Below are positions 45,752 to 56,908 of a DNA stretch of 64,000 bases, in pieces; the stretch's first letter is position 1; the number at the start of each line of letters is the position of its first letter. The notes under the pieces are model-generated. The model did no database searches. It was not told the DNA's origin and saw only the letters and a list, made by a program, of their open reading frames with translations. Location: positions 1-64,000 of the forward strand of contig NZ_JADIKE010000028.1 of NCBI RefSeq assembly GCF_016904955.1, given 5' to 3'. The translations under genes and the position numbers were made by a program. The stretch comes from Dyella flava (GTDB lineage Bacteria; Pseudomonadota; Gammaproteobacteria; Xanthomonadales; Rhodanobacteraceae).

Positions 45752-48700
45752 ATGAAGATTGCTCTGGATTTGCAGGGGGCTCAGTCGAATAGTCGGCATC
45801 GGGGTATCGGACGCTACACCCTTTCAATGGCGAAGGCGTTCGCAAAAGTCGCTTCCGCGCACGAACTATGGCTCGTGTTGAATGGGCGTCACGTCGATAG
45901 CACGGTAGAACTGGTAGAGCAGTTCCATGGATTGATTCCGCGTTCGCGGATTGTTGTTAGAGAGTTGCCACAGGATATCGCGGGGTGCATTCCCGATAAC
46001 CAGATACGTGCGCGCATTGCGGAGGCAGTGCAGGCGGATCTCTTTGCGGATATGAATGCTGATTGCATCTGGCACAGCAGCATGTTCGAGGGCTGGGGCG
46101 ATGACTCGATCGCGGCGCTCGGAGCCGGGGAGGATGATGAGCGACATGTTGCCACGCTCTATGACCTCATTCCGCTGCTACATCCGGATCGGTATCTCCA
46201 TGATCCCAAATACCAGCACTGGTATTACAGGCGATTGGGCCTGCTGAAACGTTGCGGCCTGCTCCTGGCGATATCCGAATCCTCGCGCAGCGAAGTCATT
46301 GAGCGGCTGGACCTGGAGCCCTCTCGTGTGGCAGTGGTACATGCCGCTGCTGACGAAGCGTTCAAACCCATGCCCGCGAGTGGGCTGGATTGGGAGCGTT
46401 GGCGCGGAGATTACGGTATCCGTCCCGGCTTTCTTCTTTATGCCGGGGGGTACGATGCGCATAAAAATGTCGACGCACTGATTGCGGCCTATGCCGAATT
46501 ACCTGTGGTTACAAGACAGAAGCATGTGTTAGTGCTGGCCGGGCGCTGTGATCCTCTGGTCGAGCGGCAGCTGCGCATATATTCGCGTCGTGCAGGATTG
46601 AGCGAGGGGGCGGTTCTTTTTACCGGTGGCGTAGAAGATGCCGAGCTCGCGAAGCTCTATTCCAGTTGCGAATTGTTTGTGGCGCCCTCGCTTCACGAAG
46701 GCTTTGGTCTGCCCGCTCTGGAAGCTATGGCTTGCGGTGCGGCTGTCATCGGGTCGAATACGGCGAGCCTTCCCGAGGTAATCGGTCGGGCCGATGCGCT
46801 GTTTAATCCGCGCAGCATCAGTGCAATGGTTGAAAAGATGCAGCACGTTCTCAGTGATGCTGCCATGCGCAAGCAGCTTCGCGAGTATGGGCGTTTGAGG
46901 GCGGGTCAATTTGCCTGGTCCGATAGTGCGCGAAGGGCGCTGGAAGCCATTGAAAATCATCTTCCCGGTAAGGCAACAACTACTTTGCGGGGAAATCGCC
47001 CCCGTCTTATTTATGTGTCGCCACTGCCGCCCGAGCGGTCCGGAATAGCGGACTACAGTGCGCGCCTTCTGCGAGAGCTGGCCACCCATTACGACATTGA
47101 TGTGGTCGCCGATCAGTTGGAAGTCAGGGATCCGTGGGTACGTGCCAACTTCCCGATTCGTTCGCTGGAGTGGTTGAAATCTCCTGTCAATGCCGACCTG
47201 CGTATTCTCTATCACGTAGGAAATTCGCCGCTTCATGCAGGCATGTTCGAAGCACTCAGGGAGCGTCCAGGCGTCGTTGTCCTGCACGATTTCTTCCTGG
47301 GGGCGGTCCGCAACTGGATGGCACATCAAGCTCGGGATGACAGGCTTTTCAAGCAGGATCTGTACAGGAGTCATGGCTATCCGGCGCTGTTGCGTGACTT
47401 GCACTACGGGCGCGGTGCTGCCATCAACACGTATCCAGTCAGTCTTGAGGTTATTGATGCTGCACAGGGTGTGATCGTGCATTCGCATCATGCGGTGGAT
47501 TTGGCGCGTCGCCGCTATGGCCCAGTCGCGGCGTCCAAGTTCATGGTGGCCCCCTTTTCCCGGGCTGTTACGCACGGAGATCGTGATTCGTCGCGCCGAG
47601 CGCTCGGTATAGGTGCCGATGATTATGTGGTATGCAGCTTTGGCATGCTGGCGCCGACCAAGATGAATCATCGGCTGCTCGATGCCTGGCTGCAGTCTTC
47701 GCTCGCGGAAGACTTGCGATGCCATCTCATTTTTGTCGGCGAAAATCATGGTGGTGACTATGGGCGGGAGCTGCTTGCCGTCATGCACGCAGCCAAATGC
47801 AGGCGGCGCCTGCATATCACCGGTTTCGTCGACGCCAACCGTTATACCGATTATCTGGCGGCCTGCGATGTGGCCGTGCAATTGAGAACGGACTCGCGTG
47901 GCGAAACGTCTGCGGCGATCTTCGATGTGATGGCGCAGGGCATCCCATTGATAGTCAATGCACATGGTTCCTCGGCCGAACTATCGCGCGACGTTACGCT
48001 ACAGATCGACGACGCCTTCGCCGACGACGACCTGGTAGTCGCATTGCAGTGCCTGCACCAGGACGAATCCTTGCGGATGACGTTGGGCAAGGCGGGTCAA
48101 GAATGGGTGAGGGAGCGGCATCATCCGGCCAAGGCCGCCTCGCGATACAAGGATGCAATCGAGCTGCTTGCAAGGCGATCGGCGGGTGCCAATAGCAATA
48201 AGTTGCTGGCTGACCTTCAGCGCTATGAGGCTGCTTCGACCGAGAACGCGCGACTACTGGCCGATGCGCGAGATTTGGTGGTGTTGAACCGCCATCGGCC
48301 TTATCGGCCGCGAATGTTCGTCGATGTGACAGCTACTTCCTCAAGCACGTTGCATACCGGCATAGAGCGTGTCGTGCGCGGAGTTTTGTCGCAGCTTTTG
48401 CGGGATGAGAATTTGCCGTGGCGAGTCGAGCCGGTGAAGCTGGTTGATGGCCGCTATGTTTTTGCTCATGCGTATGCATTGCACCTGATTGACCACCCTG
48501 ATGTCGGTTTGCTTGAGGCGGAAGTGCGGCCTGATGCGGGAGATCTCTTGCTAGGTCTGGATTGGGTGGCTGATAAATTGCCCGCCAATGCCAGTCTGCT
48601 TGCCGCATGGCGCGCGCGAGGTGTTCGCATAGTGTTTACGGTTTATGACCTGCTGCCGGTGCTTCGTCCACAATGGTTTCCGGCAGAGATCGCTCCCATG

Positions 48701-49486
48701 CATGCGCGTTGGCTGGCCTGCATTGGACGTTATGCAGATGCGTTGATCGGTATCTCGAAATCCGTGGTGAATGATCTTCATCAGTGGTTTGAACTGCATC
48801 CACCGCAGCGTAAAGAATCATTAGCTTTGGGCTATTTCTATCCAGGCAGCGATCTGATGGCGACGCGGCCTAGCGCAGGCTTGCCAGCGGATGCAAATGA
48901 GCTCCTGGGACGTTTGCGCGATCGGCCTGTTTTCCTGATGGTCGGAACTGTCGAGCCACGTAAGGGCCATGCCATGGTGCTTGATGCATTCGAGCGCCTC
49001 TGGACGGAAGGCAGCGCGGCATGTCTGGTGATTGTCGGCCGGCTTGGCTGGATGTCGGATGCGTTGGCGGCTCGATTGCGCGCGCTTGCTGCGCGCGAAT
49101 CCAGGCTGGTCTGGCTGGAAAATGCCAGTGACGAATACCTGGAAGCGCTGTATGGCGTGGTTCGAGCACTTATCGCCTCGTCCGAAGCGGAGGGCTTTGG
49201 ACTTCCTCTGCTTGAGGCCGCCCATCGAGGCGTGCCTGTTATCGCCCGAGACATTCCCGTTTTTCGAGAAGTGGCTTCGGCGTTCGCGCAGTATTTTGAT
49301 GGTAATTCCGTTGATGATCTGGCCGATGTCATCCGGGCTTGCTCGGCAGGAGCGAAAAAGGAGACGCTGTCAGTTGGCGAGGCTGGGCTAAGTTGGCAAG
49401 TGACGACGGCCAGGTTGGGGCAAATGCTGCTTGATCCTGATCATGCGCAGTGGCTTACGTTGTGGAAGTCCGGCCAAGATTCGTAA
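45752..49486 (+). CDS. Three-module GT4 glycosyltransferase
   Basis: The 1244-residue protein contains three GT-B glycosyltransferase modules. Module 1 (about 1-405) has HEGFGLPALE (Glu316-Glu324). Module 2 (about 418-810) has a degenerate counterpart, RGETSAAIFD, lacking the second Glu. Module 3 (about 855-1240) has AEGFGLPLLE (Glu1147-Glu1155). A coiled stretch at about 810-845 links modules 2 and 3. Multi-module GT4 enzymes such as WbdA polymerise O-antigen mannan or rhamnan. Beside gmd-rmd this one most likely builds a D-rhamnose repeat, with module 2 inactive or of altered specificity. Confidence 0.82.
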   Translation: MKIALDLQGAQSNSRHRGIGRYTLSMAKAFAKVASAHELWLVLNGRHVDSTVELVEQFHGLIPRSRIVVRELPQDIAGCIPDNQIRARIAEAVQADLFADMNADCIWHSSMFEGWGDDSIAALGAGEDDERHVATLYDLIPLLHPDRYLHDPKYQHWYYRRLGLLKRCGLLLAISESSRSEVIERLDLEPSRVAVVHAAADEAFKPMPASGLDWERWRGDYGIRPGFLLYAGGYDAHKNVDALIAAYAELPVVTRQKHVLVLAGRCDPLVERQLRIYSRRAGLSEGAVLFTGGVEDAELAKLYSSCELFVAPSLHEGFGLPALEAMACGAAVIGSNTASLPEVIGRADALFNPRSISAMVEKMQHVLSDAAMRKQLREYGRLRAGQFAWSDSARRALEAIENHLPGKATTTLRGNRPRLIYVSPLPPERSGIADYSARLLRELATHYDIDVVADQLEVRDPWVRANFPIRSLEWLKSPVNADLRILYHVGNSPLHAGMFEALRERPGVVVLHDFFLGAVRNWMAHQARDDRLFKQDLYRSHGYPALLRDLHYGRGAAINTYPVSLEVIDAAQGVIVHSHHAVDLARRRYGPVAASKFMVAPFSRAVTHGDRDSSRRALGIGADDYVVCSFGMLAPTKMNHRLLDAWLQSSLAEDLRCHLIFVGENHGGDYGRELLAVMHAAKCRRRLHITGFVDANRYTDYLAACDVAVQLRTDSRGETSAAIFDVMAQGIPLIVNAHGSSAELSRDVTLQIDDAFADDDLVVALQCLHQDESLRMTLGKAGQEWVRERHHPAKAASRYKDAIELLARRSAGANSNKLLADLQRYEAASTENARLLADARDLVVLNRHRPYRPRMFVDVTATSSSTLHTGIERVVRGVLSQLLRDENLPWRVEPVKLVDGRYVFAHAYALHLIDHPDVGLLEAEVRPDAGDLLLGLDWVADKLPANASLLAAWRARGVRIVFTVYDLLPVLRPQWFPAEIAPMHARWLACIGRYADALIGISKSVVNDLHQWFELHPPQRKESLALGYFYPGSDLMATRPSAGLPADANELLGRLRDRPVFLMVGTVEPRKGHAMVLDAFERLWTEGSAACLVIVGRLGWMSDALAARLRALAARESRLVWLENASDEYLEALYGVVRALIASSEAEGFGLPLLEAAHRGVPVIARDIPVFREVASAFAQYFDGNSVDDLADVIRACSAGAKKETLSVGEAGLSWQVTTARLGQMLLDPDHAQWLTLWKSGQDS

Positions 49487-49556
49487 TTTGTCCGGCCGGC
49501 ATGGCGAATTGACAGCAGCAGGTACACGCGTAACATCGCTGGCATCCATCTCTTAA

Positions 49557-51489
<1,933 letters not shown>

Positions 51490-51496
51490 ATGGGCG

Positions 51497-52732
51497 TCAT
51501 TCGTGCATGGGCTGGCGGGTTATGTCCACTTTGGCGTCAAGCCAGCTGCTGCCGACGAAGTCTTCCCGCTTGGTGTTGAATACATGGAACATCAGCGCGT
51601 TGTCTCGCCACTCGAAGTTCTTGTCCAGGTGAGAGTCGAAGCGTGAAAGCGATAGCGATAGCGAATAGCTGCCCTTGCCTAGGCGTGCCGGGAAGCGGAA
51701 GCAGTAAGTGGCTTCTTCGCCAGCGACCATGTTTTCCAATGGCTGTTCCAGGCGATGCGTGTTGATGCCATAGATGCAATGGCCAAGCCGGTCCGTGATC
51801 ATGAAACCGAGAACCACCCGAGGCAGATCGACACGTGCCTTGATGGATACCACGAGATTGAGATCCTGGCCGACTTTGACCGACTTGACCGGCTGGTTGC
51901 TCTCGTCAAGCAGCTGTGCATCGGTAATATATACCTCTCCGGTTCCCGAAATGGTCGCCACGCGACCGTCGGCCAGTGCGAGTTGCCGAATCTTGTAGTG
52001 ATCCCGCTCGGCCATCATCGCGTGATAGTAATCGAGCACATCGATCGGCGGCCCTTCCATTTTGACATGGCCGGCTTCGAGCAGGATGGCTCGATCGCAC
52101 ACCGTTTGAATGGCATAGCGATCATGCGAGACGATCAATAGTGTTGTCCCTTCTTTTCTAAATGTACGAATGCGGTCGAAGCTCTTGTGTTGGAAGTAGG
52201 TGTCGCCTACTGACAACGCTTCGTCGACGATCAGGATATCGGGCCGTTGTACCGTCGCGACGCTGAAAGCCAGGCGCATCTGCATGCCGCTCGAATAGGT
52301 TCGAACAGGCTGGTCGATATAGTCGCCGATCTCTGCGAATGCCTCGATGGCGGGCATGAGGTTATTGATCGTTTCAAGCGACAAGCCTAATAGCTGACCG
52401 CCCATGATCGCGTTTTGACGGCCGGTAAAGTCGGGATGAAAGCCCATGCCTAATTCAAGCATGGCAGCTACTCTACCGTGCAGCACTACTTCGCCTGCCG
52501 TAGGGCGCACCGTGCCGGTAATCAGCTTTAGCAAGGTACTTTTGCCGGCACCGTTGCTGCCTACTATGCCTACCGCTTCGCCCGCCTTCACCTCGAAGTT
52601 GATGTCCTGCAGAACCCAGTGCTTCTGGTGGCGCTGAGCACCGAAGGGCACTATCCATTCTGCAAGACGTGCCCACTGGCTAGGGTACTGCTTATAAGCC
52701 TTGCCAAGCCCTTTGATCTGAATCGCGCCCAT
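51497..52732 (-). CDS. wzt: O-antigen ABC exporter ATPase with carbohydrate-binding tail
   Basis: The 411-residue protein has an ATPase domain with Walker A GSNGAGKST (58-66), signature YSSGMQMRLAF and Walker B ILIVDEALSVGD. The C-terminal domain (about 245-411) is the Wzt-type domain that recognises the capped end of the glycan. It powers export of finished O-polysaccharide through Wzm. It shares one base with wzm upstream. It is convergent with rmd, only seven bases apart. Confidence 0.92.
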   Translation of the reverse strand: MGAIQIKGLGKAYKQYPSQWARLAEWIVPFGAQRHQKHWVLQDINFEVKAGEAVGIVGSNGAGKSTLLKLITGTVRPTAGEVVLHGRVAAMLELGMGFHPDFTGRQNAIMGGQLLGLSLETINNLMPAIEAFAEIGDYIDQPVRTYSSGMQMRLAFSVATVQRPDILIVDEALSVGDTYFQHKSFDRIRTFRKEGTTLLIVSHDRYAIQTVCDRAILLEAGHVKMEGPPIDVLDYYHAMMAERDHYKIRQLALADGRVATISGTGEVYITDAQLLDESNQPVKSVKVGQDLNLVVSIKARVDLPRVVLGFMITDRLGHCIYGINTHRLEQPLENMVAGEEATYCFRFPARLGKGSYSLSLSLSRFDSHLDKNFEWRDNALMFHVFNTKREDFVGSSWLDAKVDITRQPMHE

Positions 52733-53529
52733 TAGAGCTCATCCACCATATCGCCCGCATGTCGGCGAAACAAGAAAAGCCCAAGCCCGCAAAGTGCAAC
52801 GGCGAGCAGCGCCACTGGCCAGATGTCGCGCCATATCGGTGTTTGCTTGTATAAAAAAATACCTTGGTAGGCCTGGGCTAGAGGTGTCATCGGGTTCATG
52901 CGAATCAAGGTTCGCGCCGATTGAGGCAGGGTGGCAGTCGAATAGACGATGGGCGTGAACCAGAACCAGAATTGCAGCAGGATGCCCACGAATTGCCCGA
53001 CGTCACGAAAGAACACGTTCAGCACGCCGGCGATCACGCTAAGTCCGATCGCAAATGCTACTTGCACGATAAGTATGGGTACTGCATAAAGCGCAATCCA
53101 GCCTGGAAAATTTCGCGTGACCAACAGGAATGCCAGGAAAATAGCAAAGGCAATGCAGAAGTTGATCAGTGCGTTTAATACCGTAATCGCTGGCAGGCAA
53201 ATGCGTGGGAAGTTGAGTTTCTTGATGATGTTGCCGTTTTCGATGAAAACGCTCTGTCCGCGCTGAAGGATTTCCGAAAACAAGCCCCATGTCAGCAGTC
53301 CGGCGCAAAGAAACGTACTGTATGCATAGGGGCTACCCATGCCGGGCAGTCTTGTGCGCATGAGCTCGGAGAACACTACGGTGTAAACAGTGATCATTGC
53401 CAATGGTTGCAATATCGTCCATGCGGCGCCGAGCAGGGAGTTGCGATAGCGTGCTTCAAATTCGCGTTTGACGCTGCCAAGGATAAAGCCGCGATAGCGC
53501 CAGATGGCTTTGATAATGGAAGGGCTCAT
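52732..53529 (-). CDS. wzm: O-antigen ABC exporter permease
   Basis: The 265-residue ABC-2 type permease has six membrane helices and the early amphipathic segment RYRGFILGSVKREFEARYRNSLLGAAWTILQPL. Its stop overlaps the wzt start. It moves lipid-linked polysaccharide across the inner membrane. The methyltransferase gene is 59 bp upstream on the same strand. Confidence 0.92.
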   Translation of the reverse strand: MSPSIIKAIWRYRGFILGSVKREFEARYRNSLLGAAWTILQPLAMITVYTVVFSELMRTRLPGMGSPYAYSTFLCAGLLTWGLFSEILQRGQSVFIENGNIIKKLNFPRICLPAITVLNALINFCIAFAIFLAFLLVTRNFPGWIALYAVPILIVQVAFAIGLSVIAGVLNVFFRDVGQFVGILLQFWFWFTPIVYSTATLPQSARTLIRMNPMTPLAQAYQGIFLYKQTPIWRDIWPVALLAVALCGLGLFLFRRHAGDMVDEL

Positions 53530-53588
53530 GCCGGTACGGGTCTATGTGTTCAACGTTTCGGGGTGTTCCAGTAAACGCCTGTCCCGGA

Positions 53589-54416
53589 TCAGGGTTTGCG
53601 CGCCACGACAACTTGTGAGCTGGGCAGGACCGAGTCGAGCTTCTTCTTGAGCGAAGGCCCCGATCGCGTATCGTCTAGAATGGCTCGCCATGACTCGGAC
53701 CAGTGCAGAAGCGCAGGGTGATCCGGGCGAGTTATATCGACATCGCATGCCCAGAACAGTGCTTGCCAGATCGAGTGGTAAAAGCCGAATTGCGTTTGTG
53801 CCTCGACGAACAGGCCAGAGGCGGTTACGAGTTCGACAAACTGCTGCTGTGTGAAGATCCGGATATGGTTGGGCTTTTGGAAGTAGATGGGTGGCGCAAT
53901 CTGTAACTGCAGGACTTCCGACTGGAATCCGGGGACGGATAGCAAGTAACGTGCGCCCGGGTTTCCAACGCGAACCAGTTCCTGCATAACCCGTTTCGGA
54001 TCGTCGACATGTTCCAGAACTTCGGTGCAGATAACGCAGGTGGCCGAGTTGTCTTCCAGCGGAAGCTGATGGGCATCGGCAACCAGTGCCCGGTGCGAAT
54101 GGGGCGCCAGCTCGGCCAGTTTCGAAGCCATGGCCGCGACCGCTGGCGGATCGTGGTCGATGGCGATGACGCGGGCGCCGCGCCTGGCGCAAAAAAGACT
54201 GCTGCCGCCGCCGCCAAAACCAACGTCCACGACAGTATCCCCAGGCCCTACCGGGATGCCACGGAAAACTTCGTTGGTGTCGTTTTGGTACCAGCCACTC
54301 AGGATAGCGTCATACAAGCTCAGATCAGAGGCTCTTTGCAATTGGTCCGCTTCACTGGTCTTCATGGCGGTCACATAATCCAGGGTAGATAGCGAGCCTA
54401 GTGTAGGTTCTAGCAT
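53589..54416 (-). CDS. SAM-dependent methyltransferase
   Basis: The 275-residue class I methyltransferase has motif I VVDVGFGGGGSSLFCARRG and the acidic loop VIAIDHD, followed by CTEVLEHVDDP. In front of wzm-wzt it may methylate the non-reducing end of the glycan, the usual chain-stop mark read by Wzt, or decorate a sugar. ATG 54416 is used; ATG 54365 is possible. Confidence 0.83.
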   Translation of the reverse strand: MLEPTLGSLSTLDYVTAMKTSEADQLQRASDLSLYDAILSGWYQNDTNEVFRGIPVGPGDTVVDVGFGGGGSSLFCARRGARVIAIDHDPPAVAAMASKLAELAPHSHRALVADAHQLPLEDNSATCVICTEVLEHVDDPKRVMQELVRVGNPGARYLLSVPGFQSEVLQLQIAPPIYFQKPNHIRIFTQQQFVELVTASGLFVEAQTQFGFYHSIWQALFWACDVDITRPDHPALLHWSESWRAILDDTRSGPSLKKKLDSVLPSSQVVVARKP

Positions 54417-54606
54417 TGGCTATTGCCATCGCAAAACAGCGCGAGGCAGGCTGTTCGGGTATTCTCCCGACATCGATGGGGCGTAGCGCCGTATATGCCG
54501 GTGGCTTGGTGACTCAGGAGTCCATCAGGATGCGGTCTATACCAGGGACGCGGCAGCGGTATACCTGGCGAGTGTGCGGGTGGCGCTTGGATGAGAATGC
54601 GAGCGA

Positions 54607-55704
54607 ATGAAGACTCTTTCGGAAACACTGGCGCGCGATGGGAATAACTTCGACTTGATCCGCTTGTGTGCGGCACTCGCGGTCATGCTGGGGCACTCAT
54701 ACGGCATTTGTGGTGCCCGTTCCTTTGAACTGTTGGTGCGGTTCACACACCGCGAATCGTTCGGCAGCCTGGCCGTATATGCCTTCTTCCTGATCAGTGG
54801 ATTACTGGTCTCGGCAAGTTATGCCAGACAATCTTCGCCAACCCGATTTGTTGGACTGCGTGCGGCACGCATATGGCCCGGCGCGATAGTTTGCGCAATG
54901 TTTACAGCCTTGGTGGTGGGTCCCTTGTTTACCAGCATTCCTTTGGCTGAGTACTTCTCCAATCCCGCGACGTATCGATGGCTCGCGCACAACATGTCAC
55001 TGATCGGCAGTGTCGGAGGATCGCTTCCAGGCGTATTTGATAGAAATCGCCTGGGATTCGTAGTCAATGGAGCGGTCACTACATTGCCGATCGAACTGGA
55101 GTGCTATGCCATTATTCTGATCGCAGGGACATTGGGACTGGGAGCGAATTCGCGGCGTGGAACTATCATCGTGGTTGGCGTGGTAGGTGTGATCTTCGCA
55201 TACTTTGTCAAGCATCCTCCCGTGCATATCACCCTCGGAGGGTTCTTCGTCAAGCGGATTCTCTACTCGTTCTATCCTGTTCCATTTTTCCTACTTGGCA
55301 TGCTGCTGTATTCGTTCCGTACTCGGGTGATATTGCATTGGTTGCCGGCTTTATCGCTTCTGGTGGGATACGTTGCGCTTCGTTTTACGCCGATGGGTAC
55401 GATCTTGCTGTACCCGGCCTTTGCTTATGGGGTGCTATGGCTTGCATCGCTTCGCCAATTGCGCTGGCTCAAGCCGAAATACGATTATTCGTACGGGATT
55501 TATCTGTATGGTTTCGTCATTCAGCAGACTATCGTGGCTGTGAATCCAACCTTGAGTAACTATCTGAGCGTGGCGATCGCCATCCCGATCACGGTGGTGT
55601 TGGCCGCCCTATCCTGGCATATCTTGGAGCGTCCGTGCCTGATCTGGATGCACGCGCGACATCGTTCGGCTGACCTTCAGGCGGCAGAGGTCAGTCCTGC
55701 GTGA
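54607..55704 (+). CDS. Acyltransferase family 3 membrane protein (OafA-like)
   Basis: The 365-residue protein has about ten hydrophobic helices and starts NNFDLIRLCAALAVMLGHSYG, the acyltransferase-3 N-terminal pattern with the catalytic-region histidine; FFLISGLLVSASYARQ follows. Family members transfer acetyl or other acyl groups to surface sugars. It is divergent from the methyltransferase gene, and its last 14 bases overlap the end of the opposing acyltransferase gene. Confidence 0.87.
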   Translation: MKTLSETLARDGNNFDLIRLCAALAVMLGHSYGICGARSFELLVRFTHRESFGSLAVYAFFLISGLLVSASYARQSSPTRFVGLRAARIWPGAIVCAMFTALVVGPLFTSIPLAEYFSNPATYRWLAHNMSLIGSVGGSLPGVFDRNRLGFVVNGAVTTLPIELECYAIILIAGTLGLGANSRRGTIIVVGVVGVIFAYFVKHPPVHITLGGFFVKRILYSFYPVPFFLLGMLLYSFRTRVILHWLPALSLLVGYVALRFTPMGTILLYPAFAYGVLWLASLRQLRWLKPKYDYSYGIYLYGFVIQQTIVAVNPTLSNYLSVAIAIPITVVLAALSWHILERPCLIWMHARHRSADLQAAEVSPA

Positions 55705-56908
55705 CCGGTGAGCTTAATCGGTCTGGCCCCATGTCTGTCGTTAATTGCATGAGGGTAGAGCTCCCCTGCGGTTCGTCTCGAAGCTGGTGATTCAAGAAAT
55801 GTTCCGCGATACGAATGCCGCGACGTCGTAGTGGTTGCTCGATATATCGGTAGTTGAGTTCGGCCAGCAAGACACTCAGGCCGACGGCGAACGTGCACAG
55901 TGGTATCGCGGAGAGCCAAGTCGCAGGAGAGGGGATTTCGAGTCGGTCATAAATCTCGCGCATAAAGAAAAACGTGGGGATGTGGATAAGGTAAATCGCG
56001 TATGAGCGAGCCCCTATCCAGGCGAGCAATCGCGACGCGCCGTTTCGTGGGAACAGGTAACCCCGGTCATAGGAGGCGATCCAAACCAAGGTTGCTGACA
56101 ACACGGCGATCAAACCGATCCGGGTATGCCAGACCGCGGTGAACGGTGCGGCCAGCAAGGCCAGGACGGCCAGCAGCAAGGCCGGTACGATCAAGCGCAA
56201 GGGCCCCAGGCGAAGAAGGTACCGAGGTTCGATCGCGATATACGTAGCCGAACGCGTCATGCAGGCCAGCAGCACGCCCCATGCCAGCGCGTCGGTGCGA
56301 AATGCCATTAAGGGGGGCATTCGTATCAGGCTGAATTGGGCTACGACCAATCCGGCCATGAAGACATCGATGCGCCGACGCAGGCAAAGCACCAGCAGCG
56401 GTAGCAAAAGGTAAAACTGCTCTTCGAGCGACAGGCTCCAATAGACGAAGCTGGCACCGTATTCACGATGAAATATCGTGCTCGCGAAACGGAAGTTGGC
56501 CACGTTCAACATACCCGCAAGTGTGGCCATCAGATTGGGCCGCACATGGCCAAAGGCGCCGCTGTCATTGAATGCGAGGACGGCCAGTAGTGTAAACCCG
56601 AGCCAGAGCCAGGCCGATGGCAGAAGTCGCCAGGCGCGCCGAATCCAGAAGGCGACGATGATCCTTGCCTGCTGGCGCAGTGTGCCGTTGAATACAGTCA
56701 ACTCAGGGAGCAGGCCGCGGGCAATTACAAACCCCGAAATGGCGAAAAAAAGATCGACGCCGAACCAGAAGTCGCAGCGTTTGAACATGGCATCCAGGAA
56801 GGGCAGGCTGTTTTTGAACAGATTGCCTTGCATGTGGTGAACAGCGACGCCCAGCACCGCGATGGCGCGTAAGCATTCGATTTCATTGTTCCGGCGGGAT
56901 GAGGTCAT
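55691..56908 (-). CDS. Acyltransferase family 3 membrane protein, second copy
   Basis: This 405-residue multi-helix protein starts RRNNEIECLRAIAVLGVAVHHMQGNL and has FFAISGFVIARGLLPEL and SLSLEEQFYLLLPLL, typical of OafA/YrhL acyltransferases. It differs strongly from the neighbour at 54607-55704, so it is not a recent duplicate. Its ATG overlaps the stop of the glycosyltransferase upstream by four bases, the end of a three-gene minus-strand operon (59702 to 55691). Confidence 0.87.
   Translation of the reverse strand: MTSSRRNNEIECLRAIAVLGVAVHHMQGNLFKNSLPFLDAMFKRCDFWFGVDLFFAISGFVIARGLLPELTVFNGTLRQQARIIVAFWIRRAWRLLPSAWLWLGFTLLAVLAFNDSGAFGHVRPNLMATLAGMLNVANFRFASTIFHREYGASFVYWSLSLEEQFYLLLPLLVLCLRRRIDVFMAGLVVAQFSLIRMPPLMAFRTDALAWGVLLACMTRSATYIAIEPRYLLRLGPLRLIVPALLLAVLALLAAPFTAVWHTRIGLIAVLSATLVWIASYDRGYLFPRNGASRLLAWIGARSYAIYLIHIPTFFFMREIYDRLEIPSPATWLSAIPLCTFAVGLSVLLAELNYRYIEQPLRRRGIRIAEHFLNHQLRDEPQGSSTLMQLTTDMGPDRLSSPVTQD

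Noticed and set aside
46529..47965. A 478-codon minus-strand frame inside the three-module glycosyltransferase
   Set aside because: It is antisense to continuous, recognisable glycosyltransferase sequence.
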